64,000 bases of DNA, taken from positions 2,480,001 to 2,544,000 of the forward strand of contig OZ017755.1 in the NCBI GenBank assembly GCA_963969365.1. The letters run 5' to 3'. The notes beneath the pieces were generated by a model. That model was not told the origin of the DNA. It saw only the letters and a program-made list of their open reading frames with translations, and did no database searches. Below, one piece after another: positions 22,182-33,300 of the stretch. Position numbers and translations under genes: made by a program. Origin of the DNA: Asterochloris sp. CNOR1 (taxonomy: Eukaryota; Chlorophyta; Trebouxiophyceae; Trebouxiales; Trebouxiaceae). How positions within the stretch are numbered: position 1 is the first letter of the stretch; the number at the start of each line of letters is the position of its first letter.

Positions 22182-24024
22182 AGTGCCTGCTCAGTGAAAC
22201 TGCATGCCACTCAATGTCTGTGCTCCCCGTTGAAGATGAGTAGGGTGCCCCCTGACCCCTCAGCCAACACCAGCATATGATCATATGGGTCTCTTGGGTG
22301 CCTCTGCAAGTGCTGGCAGCACACTGGGCTGCCTGTTTACCTGCTGCCTGCCCTAGTCACGCACACCCTGCACTGGCTGCATGTGCCTGCCGTTAGCACT
22401 GCTGGCGGTTAGCTGGTTCATTCACAGCTTCCCTGCTTGCGGAGCCCTGTGCTGTTTGCGCGATGGTGACTGGCTTGGCTGCGCAAGCTCTGTGCGGGCT
22501 CTTACCCAGCTATGCTGCACTGGGCGGCTTGCCCAATGGAGTCCTTTGGGGCGCTGCTGTCAAACAACCTTGACGCCAGGTCAGCCTGCCTGACTAACGT
22601 CTGCTGCACTGGCGCGCACAGGAAGTGGTGCAGCTGGCAGCAAATGGTGCAGCATTCCACAGAGCTTGGGGACCTGCCCACTGCTTACTGGCCCTGCCCA
22701 CTGCTTGCTGGCCCGGCCAATGATGCTGCACAGGGGTCTCTGCTTGTACTCTGTTGGCAGGCGCGATGCAGCATCTGCGGAGTCAGGGAATGCTGGCCGA
22801 TGCTTCTGGCCCAGGGAGCCCAGCTGGTGTTTGGCATCTGTCAGCCATTGGGCTGCACAGGGGCACTGCTTGCTTGCTGCTGGCAGGCTTAAGCAGCAGC
22901 AGTCACACTGCACAGTGAACTCCATGCCGCCAGAGCAGGTCACAAATTAGCGTCAAGACGTCATGAATACTTCAGGTCCGTTTTGCCTTGTCAGTGTGCT
23001 GCCGTGGTTGCAGCCCTGCTTGTTTGCTGCCGTCAGGCATCACGCAGCATTTGCGCAGCATGATGACCCTGCCACCAGCATGCAGCTCTGGCATGTTGGA
23101 AGGCAAGGCGGCTGCATGGGGGCCCACAGCACGGTGAGGTTTGCGGCAGCATACCTCTGCACAAGCATGTGGGCTGCTTCACGGGTCAGTCTTGCCCTGC
23201 CACTGGGCTGCTGCTCTGGCAGCCCCTGCAGGCAGACACCATGCAGCATGCTGTGGACTGCCAGCCTTGCAGATTCAGCCTAACTACATGGCTGCTGACA
23301 ATTCTGCAGCCTCCCTGTGTATTGCGCATGCTTGGACATTGTGCAGCTTCAGATAACCAGCAGCCCATGCTGGTACTCCCGTTTGCCTCTGACATGCTCT
23401 ACAATGATGGCCGCTGAACACTCGGCTCCAGTCAGTCCCCCAATAGCAGTACATAAAGGACAGGCCCTTTCAACTGTGAAAAGGCTTGGGCAAAGATACG
23501 TTGACCACAACTTATGGCTTGAGCTCCCATGAAGAAACCCCTCAAAGCTTAGATTACAGACACAGAGCTACTGCTGTAAGGGGTGCAGACACCTGCCAAA
23601 ATACACATTCAGCAGCATGAGTATTGAAGTCATTAAGCATGAGCGCAGCTGTCTAAGAATTGCAGTGATGTTTGCCGCAGGCGGGGCAAGAGACGAAGAG
23701 ATGAAGCAATACTTCAGGGGGAAGGCAGGCATGCAGGCAGACCAACAGGAACTTCCTTGGGAGAGAGTGTGTGGATGTTAAATTTCTGGCTGACATTGCT
23801 ATGAGAACCTGCTGCCAGAAGTGTAGAGACATGCTACTACGGGGCTCGAACTATGTACACCAGCTTGACAGGCTGGCAGTGGAGGGGGTTTTGAAGTGCT
23901 TGGTCACAGGACAGCCAGCCTGACTGCACAAGGTTGCAGCAGTTGGCGGTGTTAAGGAGGGCATAGGGTCAGCTGAGGTGTGCTCGTGCGCTGAGCAGGT
24001 GTTCCAGGCCTGGCACCCCGTGCC
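22182..24024. other. Intergenic region between convergent BTB-like and rhodopsin genes
   Basis: 1.84 kb with no exon I can support. It holds short direct repeats (for example CCTGCCCACTGCTT twice near 22674-22700) and two opposed TGTAA signals at 23554-23579. Short open frames near 22512-22900 have no recognisable product. Confidence 0.5.
23554..23579. promoter_or_regulatory. Opposed TGTAA poly(A) signals
   Basis: A minus-strand TGTAA at 23554-23558 lies about 470 nt past the rhodopsin stop. A plus-strand TGTAA at 23575-23579 is the first one past the BTB-like stop (1.4 kb). With these signals the two 3' ends would meet or overlap within ~20 bp. Confidence 0.35.
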
Positions 24025-27000
24025 TCAGACAATAGTCTGCCCATTTGCACCTGGGGCTTTGGTGCCCGCCGAAGCTGTGGTGGCACCGGCAGGCACTGCT
24101 GAGCCTGTGGTTGCCCCGGTGGCTGATTCCATGGGGCCTCCCGGGTTGGACTTGCCAACTGGGTGGTAAGCCTTGGCTCCGGTGGGGACAATGCTCAGGG
24201 GCGCATTGATGGGTGATGACAGCAGCTGGGGCAGGAAGCGGCCCCTGCAGACCAGCGGGTACAGCGTTTCAGCCTGTGCAACACAGAGTGTACACCCTCT
24301 ACCAAGCTATTTGAACATGTGCAGCGATCTTGGCCATGTGCCGCAGGACAGATGTGTGAAGAGAAAACACGCCAGCAGATCTGCCAGAGACCAGTTGCCA
24401 GCTCTAAGGATGCACGCAGACATGCAGACAAGCAGCGCACAGCAGCCCCTGGCTTACTATGGTCGAGCAGAAAAGCGTGAACACATGCCATTGGAGACTC
24501 ACTGTTCATGCTCCATGTTCATCTGCTTGCCAATCATGGGGTACCCCAGCAGCATGATGATCCAGCCAAACACAACCTTGGCCACAATGTCCAGCCCGGC
24601 ATATGCGCCAATCTGCAGCAAGCGGTCAATGCATGCAACAGGATGGAATGGAGGCTGTGCTCCTGTTGCAAGGGCGGTACACCCCACTGGGATGTGCGCA
24701 TGCACAGCCAGCAACAATTGCAGAAGCTGGCAGCCAGCAGTAGTGGCCACATGCATGGCTGGAGAGAGCCTGCAGCTCCAGCCCTCGGGAACCAGAAGGG
24801 TCTGGCAGTGCAGTTTGAGGGGGCCAAGGCAGCTACAGATATGTGCCAACAAGCACGAACTAGTCAGTCATGGCTGCTGCCCACCTCGGCATCAGCTGAG
24901 ATTGTGTTGCTGCCCTCAGCCAGGCCCCACACAATGGGGTCTGCAGCCAACATCAGACACTGGTTCAACAGTCTGGGAGACCACAGGTGCTAAAGGTTGG
25001 CAACAGTGGTGGCAGCTCAGCGCGGCACCAGGCGCGCTGAAACGGAAAACAAATTGCTGCCAGCCAGCAAGGCAGGCAACAGAGCGTCATGCCAAGCTCA
25101 CACACCTGCTGCAAGAAACCCACTGCATGAGCAATGCAGAGGTGCACACAGCATCCCAGGCGACTCACATCCCCACCACAAGACAGACAGGTAGACGGCC
25201 ATGATGGCGAAGAGCATGCCAGTGCTCTTGCCGCGAGCGAAGGCGCCCTTCATGCCGGGCAGCATGAGCCCGACCACAATGAGTGCCTGCAGCAGTTGCC
25301 ATCACAGGAGTGAGACGTGCTCCTCAGGCGCAGGACATCATGTGAAGAACATTGGAGTCAAGGGCTGCACAGGGCATGCAGCACTTGTGCATGCTGGCTA
25401 CCCTACAGAGAAACATGCAGCGTGATGCGGCCGCGGAAGCTCTGCGCCGAAGGGCGTGGAGCTTGAAGCTGGGCAGAGGGAGGAGTCATCCATTGGTGCC
25501 ATGTGCAGGGGCTCACCTCAAAGAAGCAGGCCACACCAAACCAGCCCCACCTGCAGTGCAGCCATGGGCGGCTTGGGACATGAGGTGCTGCCCTGCCAGA
25601 TGCACTGCACTTGCTGTATGTGCAGCCATGCAGAGGGGCAACCTCTACGTGCTGGTGTCAGGCAGGGGATGAACGCAGCTGTGACGTCGGGCGTTCCAGC
25701 CTGCCAGCTCACTTTGTCTTGTGGTCGGAGACGGCGCCAAACAGACCAAAGATGATCATGAAGATGTCAGCCGCCATGATCCAGATCGTGGTTGCAACGG
25801 TGATGTCTGTGAGGATCAGCAGGTCCAGCAGCAGCAGAGGGGTGGTGAGAAACCAGTCAATGTACCTATAGTGGTAGAACAACAGTCACTCTGCTGACCA
25901 CATGTGACCTGATCAAGTGTGCTCAGGCCCAGTGAAAACCCCCAGTAGCTGCCAGTGTGTCTCAAAGGACTCCCGCTCTGCACCCCTGCATGTCTGCATC
26001 AGAGGGCAAGCAACTACACCTGCACTGGTGAGAGCAACAGTCCCCAGCACTTTGCATCGAGCCAACAATGGGTCCTGTTGCCTGCCAATGGGGGACAAAG
26101 CCCTTTGAGTCTTGTCAAGGCCCGCAGTGCAGCAGCAGGGACTGGCAGCAGCAGCAACACAGTTCAGCAGGGAGGCAGCCCTGCGCAGCAAGACCCTCTG
26201 CTGTGCTCTGAAGGTGGCAGCAGAAGACATCATCGGCCCCCTGAGACTGGCCATGCCATGCGAGCAGCTTCTCACCGTGCCCAGAAGATGTCGCGACTCT
26301 GGGCATTGTTGTAGTACACTGGGAAGTAATCGTCTCCACCCCCAGCAGCCCTGCAGGAGTGATGCGCTGTCAGCCCGCAGGCCAGCGCGCGATGAGCTGC
26401 TGTTGATGCTGCAAGCATGAGCAGGTTGCACAGTGGTGCCAAGCAGCTCAGAGCTGCTGTGTCACAGGCAGGACTCACATAGCAAAGTACGCTGAAGCGG
26501 CGATGGCCACGATCAGTGTGGTGATGTCTGCAGCGCACATGGAGTTTGGTGTACTGACCCTGATGGGGCAACTGGTACTAGCACAGCACGGCAGTCGTAC
26601 TACAGCTGAGCATGTTGGTGTTGCGATCGACTGAGGGCAGCTGAAGCATCACAGCTTAGGGGCAACCACAGCAAAGGGTACCCACAGCCGTGATGCCGGT
26701 GTGCAGCAGGCTTGAGAGCTGTTATGATCGCGAAGCATACTGCAGAGCCAGCCATCTGCAGAAGGCGGCAGGCTTGGTCACCACTCTGTTTGTAAAGCAG
26801 GAGGGCAGCATCAGGTAGAGAAAGACCATTTGTGGCTGCCAGGCAGAAAGTCAGCCACACATGCAGAGTGCACCACCAAGCCAATTTAGGACTAGACGGC
26901 GCCCAAGCCAAGCTTGACAACGGCAGCAGGGCTCACCAGGCCAAAGGTGATCCAGTACACAGCCAGGCCTGCATGCAGGAAGAGAGATGAAGTGACCACG

Positions 27001-27124
27001 GGGCAGCTTGACCAGCACACCTTGTCCCCCCATTTTGCCCAGGTCCTGTCACACTGCCAGCAGGCAGGAGCCAGCTGCCCCCACCTCCTGCATTCGGCGA
27101 AGTGACAATCGCGGAGCGCCCCAT
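24025..27124 (-). CDS. Light-driven outward proton-pump rhodopsin (11 exons, 318 aa)
   Basis: Type-1 retinal-binding seven-helix membrane protein that exports H+ in light. Exons: 27124-27085, 26968-26937, 26755-26686, 26527-26479, 26350-26276, 25865-25713, 25550-25517, 25286-25169, 24940-24885, 24612-24503, 24244-24025; all phases agree. Functional residues aligned to bacteriorhodopsin: Arg82=R89, proton acceptor Asp85=D92 (ARYIDWFLTTPLLLLD), proton donor Asp96=D103, release pair Glu194/Glu204=E199/E209, Asp212=D217, and Schiff-base Lys216=K221 (GLDIVAKVVFG). All are present, which supports pumping rather than a channel or pure sensor. Y18 in AVYWITFGL matches the Tyr that contacts the Arg in Coccomyxa rhodopsin CsR. 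The ~70-residue tail is Ala/Thr/Gly/Pro-rich, probably cytoplasmic. Starts 195 bp downstream of the Rav1/DmX stop on the same strand. Confidence 0.96.
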
Positions 27125-27318
27125 TGCCACAAGTGTATGCAAGGACGCCTTTGCTGCTTCCCAGGAGGTGGTGCCCGGCGATCAGGGCTCAGCCTGCTCG
27201 AGCACACACCAAAAATTCGGTTTGACGACGAGTCACCGCATGGTCAAACCAACCACATGAACATATTGAATTGTCGGAAATTTGGCACCAGATCGGGGTG
27301 GGTGCAACCACCTCTGGT
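27125..27318 (-). promoter_or_regulatory. Compact Rav1/DmX 3' end and rhodopsin promoter
   Basis: Only 194 bp separate the Rav1/DmX stop from the rhodopsin ATG, so this stretch must hold the upstream 3' UTR and the rhodopsin promoter and 5' UTR. It is more AT-rich than its surroundings (for example ACATATTGAATTGTCGG on plus). No TGTAA on the minus strand. Confidence 0.5.
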
Positions 27319-30300
27319 CTATTGTTGCATCTGAAAAGGGTGTGCTCTGACTGAACCCCCCAAGCTGCAGGAGAGGAGGCCATCTGCTGTCACAGTTATG
27401 TCTGTGACTACGTCAGGGATCTGGGATGGCCGAGCAGTCTTGAACGCGTTACTGAAGAAGTTGCGTCCTGCAGCATGGAAGTGTCCTTTTACTTTGGACA
27501 TGCATTGTGCTGGTGCAGCGTGCATGCATGCATCATCATCACCAGCTGAGCAGGTTCCCCACCTTTGGAAGTGAGAGTCTGCTGCTGGCTGGAGGGCATT
27601 ACATGGGCACCCTCAATGGCTTGCAGGTGGCGGCCCCTGCCGGCAGACCAGACGTGGATGGTACCATCATGGTGCCCTGTCACCAGCATGGTGCCACCTG
27701 CATGCATGGTTGCAGCAGGAGAATGAATGTGATGAGCAGTCCTGATTTGGGCGTGCAGGAGGCTGACCGCTTGAGACCAAATGAGTGGTTGAGAAAGCAC
27801 TTTTTGAAACGATTGGAGGCATCAACCTACTGATGCATAGCAGCTCAGCAGTGTAGAGCACTGTAGGAGATCAGAAGCGGATGCTCAAGTCTGGCATGTC
27901 CAACATTGTTGCTCCCTATCAAGGAGGCGGAGCATGCCGCAAGGGAAAGCACCCCGTCACAAGGCTTTGCAGCCATGTGCCTCACGGTGTGCAGCCCCAA
28001 AAATCAGCCACAGCATAGCAGTCATACAGCTCTGCTTACTGCCCTCACATCCAGTCATGCACCTGTCACCGGAAGCAGCACCCCACACAGCTCTTGCTGA
28101 CTCCCCACCTGCAGACCTGTCCAGCACCGCCAGTGCACAGCCCACTGCCGCTCAGGTCAGGCAAGTGCACTTGCAACCAGGTGTCTGCCTCTGTGCTGAG
28201 CACCTTCGCTGAGAAACAGCAGCCAAGCTCCGCGGCAGACCCTTGTGGTGCTGGCGACAGCCTGGCCGCTGTGCAGCTAATGCCTTGAACCTTGAGCCTG
28301 AGTGTGTTGCCTTGGTGAGCCCCAATTCAAGACTTATTCCTACCTGCACATCTTCCTGGTGCTGGCTCCAGCCCAGATGTTCTGCGTCTTAGCCCAAGTG
28401 CCCAACGAGGGTACATCAGGGGATCTGCCTCCCAGGGGCTGAGCACTCCGCTCAGAGCCCACAGGCAGGCTCCTACATGCATGCCCAATTCCTCTCCTAT
28501 GAGTGGCTGCCCCAGCTGTCGAGGAGACCACGCCTGCGCATTCCCCAACAGCTGAGGGCCAAGGAGGGGAACCCTCACAGCCAATATCATCCCCACGACA
28601 TCCAGAGTGCTGTTCACCCGAGGACTTGTCTGTAGCCCAGCTGCCGTACAGCTGATGCTCGTACATGAGGCCTGAGGCTGAACTCTCAGTGGCGGCCGCA
28701 CAGCAAGATCTCACCTGCAGAACCATCTGGAGCTGGCCACAGGCCGGCCGTCATGCAGACCACACCCGCGCTCTCACTCGGGGGCCTGACCAACCACAAG
28801 AGGCCCCGTGCAGCTGCGTCGGCGGCCGCGCTGCTGGCGCTGCCATCCACACTGAGCCGTTTGCGTGGGGAGCCAGCCATCAGGTGCCCGCTGGACCTGC
28901 AGACAGCAACACAGGGATTCAGCGTTTGAAACACAAGGGTGTGGGGTGTGGCTGGAGGCAGCTCATGTCGCCATCAACTGCTGCCGTTGTGGACTTTGCC
29001 GTGCAGCTTGCCATCAGGCGCCTACGGGATCTGCATGGAGGTCGATGTCAAGCTATTACAGGTGAGCTGCCCTGTGCAGTGCGGCAGCGCAAGCTATCAG
29101 ATCGCTGCTCGAGCTAGACGGTAACAGAACATGGGGACTGGCTGTCTCTGCCAAATACTGGATTTTTGACACAGCAAAGCACAAGATGAAGTGAATGTTC
29201 CTTGGGAAAGCCATAGTCCCTGTGCTGCCACCAGCACTGCACAAAGACAGGCCAGGTGTGCCAATGATGCACCAAACACAGACTTCCGCAACAGCCCCAG
29301 ATGAGCATCGACGGTTGAGCTGCCTGAGCAAGCCAGCTGCCCATGTGGTGCTGCCAGCCCAGATGAGAAACAAGGGCACAGCCTCATGGCAGAAACAAGC
29401 TCGATCTGGTGCTGCAGCCCCAGCACTGACAGTGATCATGACCCAACCCAAAACACCAAGTCAAGACCTGCCGCCTGAAGACGCCGGCTGCCCACCTGGC
29501 ACTGCTACCCCGCGGACTGGCGCTATTGGCCAGCGACCCCCCCAGCATGCGCAGGTCCTTGACTGCAATGGTGCCGCTGGCATCTGCGCTGGCCAGGTGG
29601 TACCCTCCAGGCAGCACCTGCAAGGGACCAGCGCATCTGTGAAGAGTCTGCTTGCCAGGTGGCATGGTTGATGGCTTGTCGCTCTCAGTTTGGAGGGCTT
29701 GACAGAGCTCTAATGAGTGGGACGGTGTGCTCCCTAAACGCATAGCACCTGCAATGGCTTGCGTAATGGTGGTTCATGTGTCGTGCAGAGGCCATCACAC
29801 TGTCATTCAGCACTTTCGGTGGACATCAACCCAGGAAGCTGGGTTAGCTCGCGCCAGAACTGCCATGCTGAGGAATGTGCAGGAAGCAGTGGACATCAAA
29901 TCTGATGCTGGCAGCCTGTCATCAGGCATCACAAGCACTGCAGAGCATGCACAAAGTGCTCCTGTAATTGCCAGCCAACCCCCTGGATTGAGCATTGCTG
30001 GCATGACAGGGCCTGTCCAGCCAAAGCCATGACCTTGCTGGCACCTCTCACCCCTTCCCTGGCATCGGAGGAAGTCGGGCAGCCACGCTCTCACCTGTAA
30101 GGAGGTGACAGCTGCTGAATGGTGATTCAGTCGAGCTACAGGGCGGTGGTAGGAGGGCGCCTGAGTGTCCCAGATTGCAATGTTGGCTCCAGAGGCGTCC
30201 AGACCACCGACAGCCAGCACACTGCTGCCCGTCCCCAGGAATGCCACGTCCATGCCCCGCTTGCTGAGGCCCTGCAGGCACCAATGGTGGGTGAGAGGCT

Positions 30301-33300
30301 GCAAAGCATATGATGGCTTGCGGGGAACCTGCAGCAACAGATGGAGGTAGACTGGCTGTTCGGGATGATATCATCTGTGTTGTGCATTTGTTCAAGCCAC
30401 AGTACTTAGGCGCTGCAGGGTTTGAGTGGGTGTTGGCTGGCTGCTGGGACTCATGTGAAGATGGACTGCAGTTGTGACCTTCCATGTGATACATGTTTAT
30501 CACCCAGCCTGCATCAGGCGGTTGTGACGACCACAGCATGCACGCTGAAGCGCGGTCCTTGGTTTGCCACACCCTTCCCCTGCTTGCTCAGGCCCTGCAG
30601 GCGCACATGGTGCCAAAAGGGCTGCAAACAAGCTGATGGCGTTCGTCTGCAGATCTGCAAACCTGCCTGCCTACTGCAAATGGTGCTCACCACCCTTGCT
30701 GAGCAGCCAACTTGCTGCCCCGGCAGCAGCTGGGTGCTAGCCTGCCCAACCTGCTTCGACAAGCAGCTGACAGCAGGTGAGGTGTGCTGTGGCGCCCTGC
30801 AAACCTACTGGTGGACGCATTCTTGTTGCCAGGCAACATCAGGGGGACTGCAGGTGCAGCGAATTTGCCTGATGGCACCAGTCAGAGCGTCCCAGGTAGC
30901 CGGTATCAGAGGACACCAGGCGGGGGGCATCGATGCGCCACGTGGCCACCACTCCACCATCCCCAATGCCTGCGAAGCGGTCCCCGCAGTCGCTCCACAC
31001 CACCTGCAGCATGTTCTTTTGTTTTACTCTCTTGGGGTGTGCTGCACAGACCTGTCCAACTCAATGTGCCCTCTGCAGCTGCCGGCCGCAACCACATGCA
31101 GCACATGAACTGTCTGTCTGGCTCTTCATCTGTGCATGTGAATCTCAGTCCAAGATATTGTAGCCAAATGCAATTCCCAGCAGTCGGTCATGACCACCAA
31201 CGAGCGCCCAGGCCTCAGAGCAGTTGTCACACTTTTGCTGGGCATGCGACACCATCTCGCGTTGCCCTTGCCAACCAGAAGCCGTCACACGTACGCTCTG
31301 CAAGCCACACTGGCTGCAGGCACCCAGCTGCACGCAAGGCGTCAGCCCAGGGCTCTTTACAGGACATTGCTAGTGATGGTGCCTACTTGAGAGCCTCCAT
31401 GAAAGCCCAGCAGCTGCTCACCACCTGTGGCGGGCCGCTGTGGTGAAGCCGATGCAAGGTGCAGTTTTCCAAGACCTCAGAGGGGAGTTGAGCATTTGAG
31501 TGCACAGGCTGGATGTCAGTTGGCACAGATATCCAGCAGACGCCTTTCAACTGGGATTGGCTCCAGTAGCTGAAGCTGGTGCCAGGCCAAGCTGTGGACC
31601 ACGACAAGTTCCAGGCGGAGCAGCTGCTCACCGACTGTGGCTGGCCCCAGTGGGTGAAGCTGGTGCCTGGTGCAGGGTTCCAGGACCTCGGTGGGGCACT
31701 GAACATGGACTGGGCAGAGCTGGGGGCTATGGTCACGGCGGCAGGCATTGGAGTGTAGCCCGCTGTCGCAAAGCGGTCGCCAAACTTGCACAGGAAGACC
31801 TCGCCTGAGCTGCTGCCTGCAGAGGCAAGGAATGCAAATGTCGGTATGATGGTTTGGCTTGAGTGCTTGCCCTGCCTGCGTCGACTGATGCCATGGACGA
31901 TGCGCAGCTCATTGCAGCGGTGATGGCCAGGAGGCAAGCACGGCGTGCCTGCAGGAACGTCAGGCAGGCAGATCTCGAGCAATGAGCAGAGCGGGCACAC
32001 ATGGCAACAAATCGTCATACTTGCAAAGGCAAACTTTGCCAAAGCTGCTGCCTGCACAGCCAGGCAGGGGCAGCAGTGGCATGGCTGCCAATCGTCAGCT
32101 CAGATGCAGGGCACAACAGAGCTATCAGCACCTCACCTGACATCAGAGCTGCAGGGCACAGCAGAGTGATCAGCAAACAGCTCAGCAGTCATGAGCTGGC
32201 CCCGTGCCAGCCCATTGGTCACAGCCGGCCTTGACTTGATGAAGTCCCCACTTGCCACTGCAGTTTGCCAGTCTGATTGCTTATGACACCACCTCACAAG
32301 CCTAGCATGGCGGTGCAGCTGAAGTGCCGCACCTGACAGGTAGAGCTGGCGCGTGGGGTGGGCACACAGCGTGGATGTCAGGATCTGGCCCAGGGGCGCC
32401 CGCACGCGCGCTGCGCTCGGGGACTCTGGCTTCGGAGCCGTGGCTGCGCGAGTGTGGGGCCCCCCAGCGAGGACGCCGCCCCCCATGTGGGGTGTGGCCA
32501 TGTTGGTCCAGGGATCCCCCGGCCACCGAACTGCCTCCAGCATGTCGCCCAGCAGGGCTGAGAAGGCTGAGCCCTGCAGACGGCAGCCAGTGTACCTTTG
32601 CCAGCTGTCACAAATGCCGGTAACAACTGCATATCATGCTTTTTGTGTACCTGGCAGTTGCAGATTCAAAACCAAGGACATGCAAAGGTCAGGTTCAACT
32701 GACCCCCCAAGGCCCAAATCCCTGGCAGTCCCACACTTTGCAGAGGCATGCACATCACAGTGCAACAGCAGGATGGGCCCCTTCTGCTGATCTGTACATC
32801 AGCCTCACGACCAGCCCTCCAACACTGATATCAGCACGTCGCTGAATGAAGCCCACCTTGCGCTGATCCTCAAGGCCCTCCTCCCGATCAGCCCCCACGC
32901 TGTAGTGCTCATCCAGCAGCAGCACCTCCCCCTGAATGAGGCCGTGGTGCCCCGAGGCTGCCACGAAGGGACGCCCCTCTCCACCTGCATACCCATACAT
33001 GCCTGCACGACGCGGCAGGGCACGCCTCATCTGCTTATGTGTTGGACTGCACATAGCAGCACATCTTGGCCAGGTGAAAAGGCGCAGCAGCCAAGCGCCT
33101 ACAATGCGCATAAAGGCAGCTGTCATCACTGGCTGAGGTCATCAATCTGTGCAGCACAAGGTGCTGCAGAGGAGCTCCCATTACGCCAGCACGCCTACAC
33201 CTGCCTGTTCCTTCATACTTCTGGGTGTGGATATGAAGCAGAGGTCAGCTGCAAACCTAGTGCAGGTGTCCTGGCCGGCGCATGCAGCTCAAAGGCTTTT

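Noticed and set aside
24173-25204. 343-codon plus-strand open frame
   Set aside because: Runs antisense through four rhodopsin exons and introns; no recognisable domains.
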